Notes: generated from the sequence alone by a model not told the origin. A DNA stretch of 11,067 bases from Acidobacteriaceae bacterium (GCA_003168235.1 PMSZ01000355.1:1-11067); one strand, 5' to 3'; positions 1-6,767 are shown, counted from the first letter of the stretch. A program made the numbers and translations.

Positions 1-190
1 AGCCGAAGGTCTTGAACTTGGCGTCCTCGATGACGTTAGTCTGCGGATTAACTTTGATCTGCAGTTTCATCACGTCGCCGCACTCGGGTGCGCCGACCAG
101 GCCGGTGCCCACGTCGGTGTCCTTTTTGTCCATGGAGCCAACGTTGCGTGGATTGTTGTAGTGGTCGATCACTTTATCGCTGTAAGACAT
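1..190 (-). CDS. iscU: Iron-sulfur cluster assembly scaffold IscU (partial, 5' end only)
   Basis: This is the N-terminal 63 codons of an IscU/NifU N-domain scaffold; the rest lies beyond the left edge. IscU receives sulfur from IscS and builds [2Fe-2S] clusters in the cytoplasm for transfer to apoproteins. The translation begins MSYSDKVIDHYNNPRNVGSM, the typical family start, and continues with a GAPECGD motif that supplies the first cluster-ligand cysteine (Cys37) and the adjacent conserved Asp39, at the same numbers as in E. coli IscU. The ATG at 190-188 is preceded by AAGGAG (198-203 on the complement) with 7-base spacing, which fixes the start. It is the third gene of an iscR-iscS-iscU operon, 80 bases downstream of iscS. 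Because the C-terminus is missing, a longer NifU-type protein with an extra C-terminal domain cannot be excluded. Confidence 0.93.
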   Translation of the reverse strand, partial: MSYSDKVIDHYNNPRNVGSMDKKDTDVGTGLVGAPECGDVMKLQIKVNPQTNVIEDAKFKTFG

Positions 191-207
191 TTGCAATCTC
201 CTTTAGA

Positions 208-248
208 ACTCGAAACTAATAAAACTCGAAACTAAAATCCGAAACGAA
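208..248 (-). repeat. Short tandem repeats in the iscS-iscU spacer
   Basis: Two identical 12-base units ACTCGAAACTAA (plus-strand 208-219 and 224-235) are followed by a degenerate third copy, ATCCGAAACGAA (237-248). On the transcribed strand this reads as three TTTCG-containing units just upstream of the iscU ribosome-binding site. The spacing is 16 then 13 bases. The repeat is clear by eye; a role in the mRNA leader (protein or small-RNA binding, or RNase processing between iscS and iscU) is only a guess. Confidence 0.55.
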
Positions 249-270
249 GATCTTGCCAGTGGGCTTCATC

Positions 271-1557
271 TTAATGCGCTTCCCCCGCCCATTTCACAGT
301 CTTCAAGTCGATGCCTTCTTTCGCCATCTCGTAGAGCGGCGACAGTTCGCGCAGTCGCAGCACGGTTTCGACCACGCGGTCACCCACGTAATCGATTTCG
401 GCCTCGGTGTTAAAGCGTCCAATGCCGAAACGGATCGAGCTGTGCGCCAGGTCGTCGCCCGTGCCGAGCGCCTTCAATACATAAGATGGCTCAAGCGTTG
501 CCGAGGTGCACGCCGATCCGCTCGAAACTGCAATATCGTTGATACCCATCAGCAGCGACTCGCCTTCGACGTAGGCAAAGCTGATGTTCAGGTTGCCGGG
601 CAGACGGTGCTCCACACTGCCATTGATGTAAGTTTCGTCGAGGCGATTCATGATGCGGTCGCGCAGGCGATCGCGAAGAGCGCCCAAGCGGGCGGCTTCG
701 TGATTCATCTCTTCCGAGGCAATGGCACAAGCTTTGCCCAGGCCAACGATTCCGGGAACATTGAGCGTGCCGGAACGCATGCCGCGTTCATGGCCGCCGC
801 CGTCAATCAGCGGCACGATCTGTACGCGCGGATTCTTGCGACGAACATACAACGCGCCGGCGCCTTTTGGGCCGTAGAGTTTGTGGGCGGTGATGGAGGC
901 GACGTCGATATTCATTTTGTTGACGTCAACCGGAACCTTACCGATTGCCTGCACCGCGTCGGTGTGGAAAATGACGCCGCGTTCGCGGCATATTTTGCCG
1001 ATTTCCGCGATCGGTTGCAGAACGCCGATTTCGTTGTTCGCGGCCATGATGGTGACGAGAATCGTCTTGTCGTCGATGGCGCGCTTCAAGTCATCGAGAT
1101 CGACCAGACCGTCTTTCTGCACAGGTAGATAGGTGACGCGGAAGCCGAACTTCTCCAAGTGCTTGCAGGTATCGAGTACGGCCTTATGTTCAGTGACGGC
1201 GGTGATGATGTGGTTGCCCTTCTCGCGGTACATTTCGGCGACGCCTTTGATGGCGAGGTTGTCGCTTTCGGTGGCGCCCGAGGTGAAGATGATCTCTTTC
1301 GCGGTCGCGCCAATCAGCTTGGCGATACGCTCGCGCGACAGTTCGACGGCTTCTTCGGCTGCCCATCCGAAGGGATGGTTGCGGCTGGCGGAGTTGCCGA
1401 ACTTTTCCATGAAGTAGGGCAGCATTTCTTCAAGGACGCGCGGATCCATCGGCGTGGTCGCGTGGTTGTCCATATAAATCGGCAGCTTGATCCCGTCGGG
1501 GGATGAGCGATGTCCGTTGTTTTGGGTGCTGGGGGTCGCCGTTTCTACCGAACTCAT
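271..1557 (-). CDS. iscS: Cysteine desulfurase IscS
   Basis: This is a PLP-dependent cysteine desulfurase that converts L-cysteine to alanine and carries the sulfur as a persulfide to IscU. The 428-residue protein can be aligned by eye with E. coli IscS almost end to end: KLPIYMDNHATTPMDPR at 24-40, SGATESDNLAIKG at 93-105, TEHKAVLDTC with the conserved His124, the Schiff-base lysine Lys226 in HKLYGPKG, GGGHERGMRSGT at 253-264, and the catalytic Cys350 in SSGSACTSA. The C-terminus carries the LSPLYEM region used for contact with IscU. The start at 1557 is supported by AAGGAG at 1568-1573. It adds about 21 residues of low-complexity Ser/Thr/Asn sequence before the point where E. coli IscS begins. 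It lies 23 bases after iscR and 80 bases before iscU, all on one strand. The identity as IscS rather than NifS or SufS rests on the motif match and the operon. Confidence 0.96.
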   Translation of the reverse strand: MSSVETATPSTQNNGHRSSPDGIKLPIYMDNHATTPMDPRVLEEMLPYFMEKFGNSASRNHPFGWAAEEAVELSRERIAKLIGATAKEIIFTSGATESDNLAIKGVAEMYREKGNHIITAVTEHKAVLDTCKHLEKFGFRVTYLPVQKDGLVDLDDLKRAIDDKTILVTIMAANNEIGVLQPIAEIGKICRERGVIFHTDAVQAIGKVPVDVNKMNIDVASITAHKLYGPKGAGALYVRRKNPRVQIVPLIDGGGHERGMRSGTLNVPGIVGLGKACAIASEEMNHEAARLGALRDRLRDRIMNRLDETYINGSVEHRLPGNLNISFAYVEGESLLMGINDIAVSSGSACTSATLEPSYVLKALGTGDDLAHSSIRFGIGRFNTEAEIDYVGDRVVETVLRLRELSPLYEMAKEGIDLKTVKWAGEAH

Positions 1558-1580
1558 GATCGTGTTTCTCCTTAAGAGTG

Positions 1581-2060
1581 CTACGAAATCGTTACCAGAT
1601 CTGCCGGTTTCCTGATCTCATGCTTGTCTGCATTCTTGCGGACATCGAGCATCTCCGGCTCTTCTTTCATCTGCGAAATTTTGATGTTCTTCAGCACCTG
1701 TTCGATGCTTTCGTTCACCTTGCGGAGCGGTTCGCGGATGGTGCAGCGATCGCTCTGGTCGCATTCGCCGCGCACCGTCACGCACGAAGTGATGAACAGC
1801 GGACCGTCAATAGCTTTGATCACTTCGAACGCGGAAATCATTTTCGGATCGCGCGTCAGCGTGTAACCACCATTCATCCCATGCTGCGACTGCACCAACC
1901 CGACCTTTGCCAGGCGTTGCAGGATTTTCGCCAGCGCTTCCTGCGGGATGCCGTAGGCTTCGGCGACATCCTTGGCAGAACATGCGCCCTGGTGCACCTG
2001 CTCGGCCAGATGCTTCATGGCCATCAGCGCGTAGTCCGCCTTTTTGGTCAGTTTCAGCAT
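1581..2060 (-). CDS. iscR: Rrf2-family [2Fe-2S] transcriptional regulator IscR
   Basis: A 159-residue winged-helix regulator that senses Fe-S cluster status and controls the isc genes. Residues 1-85 are the Rrf2 helix-turn-helix and wing (MLKLTKKADYAL start, recognition helix around 39-52, HGMNGGYTL wing at 60-68). Three cysteines, Cys93, Cys100 and Cys106, lie where E. coli IscR has its cluster ligands; the spacing here is C-x6-C-x5-C rather than C-x5-C-x5-C. After residue 125 there is a charged tail. I chose the ATG at 2060 because the family begins MxLTxKxxYA. A TTG at 2093 would add 11 residues, but that region overlaps the probable operator. No strong Shine-Dalgarno is visible for 2060. 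As the first gene before iscS and iscU it most likely autoregulates the operon. IscR is preferred over NsrR, RirA or CymR because of the operon and the cysteine pattern. Confidence 0.9.
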   Translation of the reverse strand: MLKLTKKADYALMAMKHLAEQVHQGACSAKDVAEAYGIPQEALAKILQRLAKVGLVQSQHGMNGGYTLTRDPKMISAFEVIKAIDGPLFITSCVTVRGECDQSDRCTIREPLRKVNESIEQVLKNIKISQMKEEPEMLDVRKNADKHEIRKPADLVTIS

Positions 2061-2082
2061 TCTTGGAATCCCGATCCAATTG

Positions 2083-2100
2083 GTCGGATACAATTCCGAC
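2083..2100. promoter_or_regulatory. Perfect inverted repeat between the IscR site and iscR
   Basis: GTCGGATACAATTCCGAC has perfect 6-base arms (GTCGGA/TCCGAC) around a 6-base centre. Its right arm shares five bases (2096-2100) with the IscR-type site at 2096-2111, so the two dyads overlap. It may be a second IscR half-site arrangement or part of a tandem operator. It could also form a hairpin in the iscR leader RNA. Confidence 0.45.
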
Positions 2101-2111
2101 TGTTTCGGTCG
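2096..2111. promoter_or_regulatory. Probable IscR type 1 operator upstream of iscR
   Basis: The sequence CCGACTGTTTCGGTCG matches the core of the enterobacterial type 1 IscR site (YYGACTRWWWYAGTCR) at 15 of 16 positions. The only mismatch is G instead of A at the twelfth position. It lies 35-50 bases upstream of the iscR ATG, as expected for holo-IscR autorepression. The match is by eye against a recalled consensus; function is inferred. Confidence 0.6.
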
Positions 2112-2119
2112 TACTTTCT

Positions 2120-2149
2120 ATATTAGACGCTATGGAGGGTTGGACGCAA
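2120..2149 (-). promoter_or_regulatory. Possible sigma-70-type promoter of the isc operon
   Basis: On the complement, TTGCGT (2144-2149) and TAATAT (2120-2125) are separated by 18 bases. The -10 match is good and the -35 match is weak (3 of 6). A transcript would start near 2113, so the IscR-type site would sit at the very start of the transcript, a position suited to repression. Confidence 0.35.
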
Positions 2150-2302
2150 GGGCGATCAGCCGACTGCGGGGCTGTGAAGCGAACGGTAAGTTTTGGAGGC
2201 TGAATGGGTTATGGGGAGGGATCGTTTAAGGCTGCATCGGTGATTTTAGGTGTTCATGGAGTCGTGCCGTCCATTCGGGACCGGGCGGTGACGAGATAGA
2301 GT

Positions 2303-2332
2303 CAGACACTAGCTGCTGCGCGCTGCTACAAT
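2303..2332 (+). promoter_or_regulatory. Possible promoter of the STAS gene
   Basis: CAGACA (2303-2308, 4 of 6 matches to the -35 consensus) and TACAAT (2327-2332, 5 of 6 to the -10) are 18 bases apart. They lie about 50 bases upstream of the STAS start codon, a reasonable distance for a short leader. Confidence 0.4.
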
Positions 2333-3433
2333 GCTCGCTGAAAACTGGGCGGAAAATAAGCGGAATAAAGAGGGTCGAGGATGGAGATTACGGTTCGCAG
2401 GCGTTCCGATGTGCAGATTATCCAGCTCCGCGGAGCGGTGCGATTGGGGCAAGCCGTGGATACATTCCGTCGGGCGGTGGAAGACGCGTTCGCGGCGGGA
2501 GATAGTCGATTGATCCTGAACTGCGCCGATGTGCCAATGATCGATTCCAGCGGAATCGGCGTGATGGTGAAATCGCTGACCTCGGCCAAGCAGCGCGGAG
2601 GCGACGTCCGGCTGGTGAATCCCTCGAAATTCGTGACGCAGACGCTGCGGCTGATTGGGGTATTGAATTTGTTTACTACGTTTGAAGACGAAGACCAAGC
2701 GGTAGCGTCGTATAGCTCGTAGCTTGCAACATCGGCATTTCGCTGCCGGGCACCTTCGAGGAGCCGGAGGCTTCATGGTTTCCGCCACGCGATCCGTCAA
2801 TCCTTTCAAAACCAATCCGCAAATTTCATCGGCGAAGGTTCCGTCGAGCTTCGCGTGACGGATGAGGAAGCGCATGTAGATGGGGCCGTATAGCGAATCG
2901 AGGATGAGGTCGAGGTCGCTGCCGGCGGGCAGTTCGCCACGGTCGATGCCGCGCTGCAGGGTTTGGTAGGCCTGGCGGCGCCGCGGCCAGAGGAAGCGGT
3001 CGCGAAAGGCTTCGATCAGTTCCGGGTCCGATTGTCCACCGGCGAGCAGCGCGGCCACAACCTTGCCACGTTCGGAGCGGAAGACGCGGATCAGCCGGCG
3101 CATCTGCAGGCTCATATCGCGCCGCACAGAGCCGGTATTCGGGAATTGGAGCTCCTCTTCAGCGCTAGTGGAGAAAGCATCGGCCACCAGAGCGGCCTTG
3201 GTGGGCCACCAACGGTAAACAGTTGTTTTGCCCACGTTGGCGTCGGCGGCGATGGCTTCGATGCTGAGTTCGGCGAACCCGCCGTCCTGTTTCAGGAGTT
3301 TGAGCGTGCTGCGCAGGATCGACTGGCGCGATTCCTCGCTGCGTGGCCGGCCGGGCGGACGCTTTTCGTCAGTCCCGTTGACGCCGTTACTTCCGTTTTT
3401 GGCCCCCGCGTTCCGGGCGTGATTTTGAGCCAT
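2309..3433 (-). CDS. TetR/AcrR-family transcriptional regulator with an abnormally long open C-terminus
   Basis: The N-terminal 220 residues are a typical TetR repressor. There is a polar leader (1-29), an HTH domain at about 34-83 (ESRQSILRSTLKLLKQDGG, then VGKTTVYRWWPTKAALVADAF), and a helical ligand-binding domain at about 105-220. Normal family length is about 190-220 residues. Here no stop follows; the frame continues through a Cys-rich stretch (CPAAKCRCC, 228-236) and then runs exactly codon-antisense to the STAS gene (residues 238-350) to the TAG at 2309. The native protein probably ends near 2775, and one base of frameshift would bring in a TGA at 2775-2773. The ATG at 3433 has no clear Shine-Dalgarno. 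It is divergent from the RND operon, so it probably represses that pump and releases when a substrate-like ligand binds. The ligand is unknown. The 3' boundary is uncertain. Confidence 0.75.
   Translation of the reverse strand: MAQNHARNAGAKNGSNGVNGTDEKRPPGRPRSEESRQSILRSTLKLLKQDGGFAELSIEAIAADANVGKTTVYRWWPTKAALVADAFSTSAEEELQFPNTGSVRRDMSLQMRRLIRVFRSERGKVVAALLAGGQSDPELIEAFRDRFLWPRRRQAYQTLQRGIDRGELPAGSDLDLILDSLYGPIYMRFLIRHAKLDGTFADEICGLVLKGLTDRVAETMKPPAPRRCPAAKCRCCKLRAIRRYRLVFVFKRSKQIQYPNQPQRLRHEFRGIHQPDVASALLGRGQRFHHHADSAGIDHWHIGAVQDQSTISRRERVFHRPTECIHGLPQSHRSAELDNLHIGTPANRNLHPRPSLFRLFSAQFSASIVAARSS
2381..2722 (+). CDS. STAS-domain protein, anti-anti-sigma factor-like
   Basis: A 113-residue single-domain STAS protein of the SpoIIAA/RsbV type. 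Such proteins, when unphosphorylated, bind an anti-sigma kinase and free its sigma factor, or act in related partner-switching circuits. Residues 3-20 form the first strands (ITVRRRSDVQIIQLRGAV), 43-49 a further strand (RLILNCA), and 53-60 the signature MIDSSGIG, in which Ser56 directly after Asp55 corresponds to the phosphorylated serine of the family. It continues with GGDVRLVNPS and LFTTFEDEDQAV, both typical. The ATG is preceded by AGAGGG at 2370-2374. No kinase or phosphatase gene is next to it, so its partners must be elsewhere. The whole gene lies antisense within the open tetR frame. Its family-wide motifs argue that the plus strand is the real coding strand. Confidence 0.85.
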   Translation: MEITVRRRSDVQIIQLRGAVRLGQAVDTFRRAVEDAFAAGDSRLILNCADVPMIDSSGIGVMVKSLTSAKQRGGDVRLVNPSKFVTQTLRLIGVLNLFTTFEDEDQAVASYSS

Positions 3434-3452
3434 GGCTAAAGTCTAATATAAT
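3425..3452 (+). promoter_or_regulatory. Probable promoter of the RND efflux operon
   Basis: TTGAGC (3425-3430) and a perfect TATAAT (3447-3452) are separated by 16 bases. The start point would be near 3459, about 115 bases upstream of the permease ATG. The promoter overlaps the tetR start codon (3431-3433 lies in its spacer), which ties expression of the two divergent units together. Confidence 0.6.
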
Positions 3453-3459
3453 TTAAATC

Positions 3460-3476
3460 CGAAACGTACTGTTTTG
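3460..3476. promoter_or_regulatory. Candidate TetR operator
   Basis: CGAAACGTACTGTTTTG is a 17-base pseudo-palindrome with arms AAAC/GTTT and a flanking C/G pair, centred on 3468. It begins at the predicted transcription start of the pump operon and lies 27 bases upstream of the tetR ATG. TetR-family repressors usually bind such dyads in the divergent promoter region, so this is the best candidate in the gap. Binding is inferred. Confidence 0.5.
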
Positions 3477-3573
3477 AATCTTAGTTGGAAAGTTGCGAGC
3501 GTCAAGCTTTGAGCCGCTAGCAAGCTTAGTTCTCAGGGCTTCGACGATATATCGGCGTCTTCGTACCTGTCTT

Positions 3574-6500
3574 ATGTGGATAGTCGCGTTAGCTCTTCGC
3601 CGTCCTTATACGTTCGTGGTGATGGCGTTGCTCATCGTCATTCTCACGCCGATCACCATCCTGCGGACTCCAGTTGACATTTTTCCCGACATCAATATTC
3701 CAGTGGTGAGCGTTGTGTGGAATTTTGATGGCATGTCGCCGAGCGAGATGGCGGACAGGATTGTGAGCAATTCCGAGCGCGGAATTACGGTCACGGTGAA
3801 CGACATCGAGCACCAGGAATCGCTGTCGGTGCAAGGCAAGGCGGTCATCAAGATATTCTTTCGGCCGAACGTCAACCTGCCGATGGCCATGGCGCAGGTG
3901 ACGGCGATCTGTCAGACGGTGCTGCGGGGACTGCCTCCAGGAACGACCCCGCCGCTGATCATTACCTACTCGGCATCGACGACGCCGATTGTGCAGTTGG
4001 GGCTGAGCAGCAATACGCTTCCGGAACAGCAGTTGTTCGATCTCGGCAACAATTTTCTACGCACGCAATTGACCACGGTGCAGGGTGCGGCCACTCCCTA
4101 CCCTTATGGCGGCAAGCCGCGGCAAATTCAGGTGGATCTTGATCCGGTCAAACTGCAGACATATGGGTTGTCGCCGGCGGACATTGCGAATGCGGTGGCG
4201 GCGCAGAACCTGATTTTGCCGGCAGGCACGGCGAAGATCGGTCCGACCGAATACAACGTGGAGATGAACGGCTCGCCGCTGACCATCGCCGGGTTGAACA
4301 ATCTGCCGGTGAAAACGACGAATTCGTCGACGCTGTACCTGCGCGATGTAGCCCATGTGCGGGACGGTTTTGTGCCCCAAACCAATATCGTGCGGCAGGA
4401 TGGCTCGCGCGGCGTCCTGATGTCGATGTACAAGTTGGGCGGGGCCTCGACGCTGACGGTGGTCAATGCCATCAAGGCGCTGGTGCCGGTGGCGGCAAAG
4501 ACTTTGCCGCCGGAGCTGAACATCAAGGCGCTGTTCGATCAGTCGCTTTTTGTGCGCGCGTCGATCCAGGGAGTGTTGCGGGAGGGCCTGATCGCCGCGG
4601 GCCTGACCGCGATCATGATCCTGCTTTTTCTGGGCGATTGGCGGCCCACAATTATCATCGCGATCTCGATTCCTCTGTCAATTTTTGTTTCCGTGATCCT
4701 GCTGGGGGCGCTCGGCGAGACCATCAACATCATGACCCTGGGAGGACTGGCGCTTGCCGTCGGAATTCTGGTGGACGATGCGACGGTGGAGATCGAAAAC
4801 ATCGAGCGCAATCTGGCGATGGGTAAGGAGATGAAGCAGGCCATTCTCGATGGCGCGCAGCAGGTCGCGGTTCCGGCGTTCGTATCGACGCTTTGCATCT
4901 GCATCGTGTTTGTGCCGATGTTCTTTCTGGCTGGGGTGGCGAAGTTCCTTTTTGTACCGATGGCGGAAGCGGTTTGCTTCGCCATGCTCGCGTCGTATCT
5001 GCTGTCGCGAACGCTGATTCCGACGATGGTGATGTTTATCATGCGCGGACACGAGCACCGCGCGGCCGAGCCGACGAACCTTTTCTCGAAGTACCAGCGC
5101 GGATTTGAGCGCTGGTTTGAAGGGGTACGCGGCGGATATCAGCAATTGCTGGAAACTACCCTCGAGCACCGGAAAGTGTTCGCCATCGGATTTACGGTTT
5201 TCTGCCTGCTGTCGCTGGGGCTGGTGTTCTTTTTGGGGGATGATTTTTTCCCGCAAGTGGATGCGGGTTCGATCCGGCTGCACTTTCGCGCCCGGCCCGG
5301 TCTGCGTGTGGAGGAGACGGCCCGGCTGTGCGATGAAGTGGAGCAAGTGCTGCGCAACGAGATCCCGAAAGAAGAATTACAGACCGTGCTCGACAACATC
5401 GGGCTGCCGTATTCGAGCATTAACCTCTCCTACAGCAGTTCGGGCGTGATTGGGACGGGTGACGCCGAGGTTCTGATCGCGCTGAATCCGGAACATCATC
5501 ATCCGACGGCGCAGTACGTGCGGCGGCTGCGCCGCATACTTCCGGCGCGGTTTCCGGGTGTGGAGTTCTTCTTTCAGCCCGCAGATATCGTGTCGCAGAT
5601 CCTTAATTTTGGATTGCCGGCTCCGGTCGATATTCAGATCGTGGGCGCGGACATGCAGACAAACTACGACATCGGGCAGCGGATCGCGAACCGGTTGCGG
5701 CTCATTCCGGGAACTGCGGATGTGCACGTGCAGCAGATGATGAGCTTGCCCACGCTTCGCCTGGATATGGATCGCACGCTCATCAACCAGGTTGGGATGA
5801 CGGCGGAAAATGTCTCGCAAAGCGTGCTCATCAGCTTGAGCGGGAGTTTCCAGACCGCCCCCAATTTTTGGCTGAATCCGCAAAATGGCGTGACCTATAA
5901 CATCGCCGTTCAGACGCCGCAATACCGGGAGACCTCGCTGCAGGATTTGATGAACACGCCGGTGACAAACGGGAGCGCAACGCCGCAAGTGCTGGGCAAT
6001 CTGGCACAACTGACACCGATCACGCGTGCGGCAGTGGTGAACCATTACAACGTGCAGCCGGTCATCGACGTTTATGCGAGCACTCAAGGACGCGATTTGG
6101 GTGGGGTTGCGTCGGACATCAACAAAGCACTCCAGCCCTTCGAAGCGAAACTGCCACGGGGAACCCAAATCATAGTCCGGGGGCAAGTGCAGACGATGAA
6201 GTCCTCGTTCTTTGGTTTGGGATTCGGCCTGTTGGGAGCGATCGTACTGGTCTATCTGCTGATCGTGGTCAATTTTCAGTCGTGGCTCGATCCCTTTATC
6301 ATCATTACAGCGTTGCCGGGAGCACTGGCGGGGATTTGCTGGTTCCTGCTGATTACGCGCACCACGCTGAGCGTGCCGTCGCTGACGGGCGCGGTGATGT
6401 GCATGGGAGTGGCGACGGCGAATTCCATCCTGATGGTTTCGTTTGCCCGCGACCGCATGGATGCCGGAGTTCCGGCGCTGCAAGCGGCGATCGAAGCGGG

Positions 6501-6723
6501 GTATACGCGCATGCGTCCGGTGATCATGACGGCGCTGGCGATGATTATCGGCATGGTGCCGATGGCGCTGGGATTTGGAGAAGGCGGCGAGCAGAACGCT
6601 CCGCTGGGCCGGGCGGTGGTTGGCGGGTTGTTGTTCGCGACCGTGGCCACGCTGTTTTTCGTTCCCAGCGTGTTCACGATTATTCATGGGCGCCGTGAGC
6701 AGCGGCTGCGGGAGCGGGAGTAA
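3574..6723 (+). CDS. RND efflux transporter, inner-membrane permease subunit
   Basis: A 1049-residue resistance-nodulation-division permease, the usual length. It uses the proton gradient to export compounds, probably hydrophobic or amphiphilic, through a trimer. It begins MWIVALALRRPYTFVVMALL with TM1 at about 14-31. A large periplasmic porter region follows, then TM2-TM6 at about 335-490, TM7 at about 533-553, a second periplasmic region, and TM8-TM12 at about 877-1037. TM4 carries GILVDDATVEIENIER with the adjacent Asp401-Asp402 pair of the proton relay. In TM10 the motif GVATANSILMVSFARD has Ala949 where AcrB has Lys940. I chose the ATG at 3574 because the family starts there; a TTG at 3493 would add 27 unlikely residues. 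No good Shine-Dalgarno is seen for either. It is the first gene of the pump operon. Substrates cannot be told from sequence; the motif pattern fits the HAE-1-like group better than metal exporters. Confidence 0.93.
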   Translation: MWIVALALRRPYTFVVMALLIVILTPITILRTPVDIFPDINIPVVSVVWNFDGMSPSEMADRIVSNSERGITVTVNDIEHQESLSVQGKAVIKIFFRPNVNLPMAMAQVTAICQTVLRGLPPGTTPPLIITYSASTTPIVQLGLSSNTLPEQQLFDLGNNFLRTQLTTVQGAATPYPYGGKPRQIQVDLDPVKLQTYGLSPADIANAVAAQNLILPAGTAKIGPTEYNVEMNGSPLTIAGLNNLPVKTTNSSTLYLRDVAHVRDGFVPQTNIVRQDGSRGVLMSMYKLGGASTLTVVNAIKALVPVAAKTLPPELNIKALFDQSLFVRASIQGVLREGLIAAGLTAIMILLFLGDWRPTIIIAISIPLSIFVSVILLGALGETINIMTLGGLALAVGILVDDATVEIENIERNLAMGKEMKQAILDGAQQVAVPAFVSTLCICIVFVPMFFLAGVAKFLFVPMAEAVCFAMLASYLLSRTLIPTMVMFIMRGHEHRAAEPTNLFSKYQRGFERWFEGVRGGYQQLLETTLEHRKVFAIGFTVFCLLSLGLVFFLGDDFFPQVDAGSIRLHFRARPGLRVEETARLCDEVEQVLRNEIPKEELQTVLDNIGLPYSSINLSYSSSGVIGTGDAEVLIALNPEHHHPTAQYVRRLRRILPARFPGVEFFFQPADIVSQILNFGLPAPVDIQIVGADMQTNYDIGQRIANRLRLIPGTADVHVQQMMSLPTLRLDMDRTLINQVGMTAENVSQSVLISLSGSFQTAPNFWLNPQNGVTYNIAVQTPQYRETSLQDLMNTPVTNGSATPQVLGNLAQLTPITRAAVVNHYNVQPVIDVYASTQGRDLGGVASDINKALQPFEAKLPRGTQIIVRGQVQTMKSSFFGLGFGLLGAIVLVYLLIVVNFQSWLDPFIIITALPGALAGICWFLLITRTTLSVPSLTGAVMCMGVATANSILMVSFARDRMDAGVPALQAAIEAGYTRMRPVIMTALAMIIGMVPMALGFGEGGEQNAPLGRAVVGGLLFATVATLFFVPSVFTIIHGRREQRLRERE

Positions 6724-6767
6724 GCAGAAGACAGGTCTGGATAGAGTTGTTGGGGAGATCGTTATTT

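Larger units (their letters stand above)
2061..2380. other. Intergenic region between iscR and the STAS gene
   Basis: This stretch of about 320 bases separates divergent genes. Its left third holds the isc promoter and operator signals. The middle (about 2150-2300) has purine-rich patches and only very short open frames; I see no convincing gene, RNA or repeat there. The right end carries the promoter-like sequence for the STAS gene, and the stop of the extended tetR frame at 2309-2311. Confidence 0.6.

Noticed and set aside
253..1128. Long plus-strand open frame of 291 codons over iscS
   Set aside because: It is codon-aligned antisense to iscS and open because that gene avoids TTA, CTA and TCA codons. 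Its translation shows no family sequence.
2061..2093. TTG start adding 11 residues to IscR
   Set aside because: The family starts at MLKLTKKADYAL, and the extra stretch overlaps the dyad symmetry of the control region.
2132..2203. 23-codon open frame in the iscR-STAS gap
   Set aside because: It is very short, has no ribosome-binding site and shows no recognisable sequence.
3493..3573. TTG start adding 27 residues to the permease
   Set aside because: RND permeases of this type begin at MWIV...RRPYTF, so the ATG at 3574 fits family length and sequence.
5377..6687. 436-codon minus-strand open frame under the RND permease
   Set aside because: It is codon-aligned antisense to a confidently identified RND gene, with His/Arg/Gln-rich nonsense composition.
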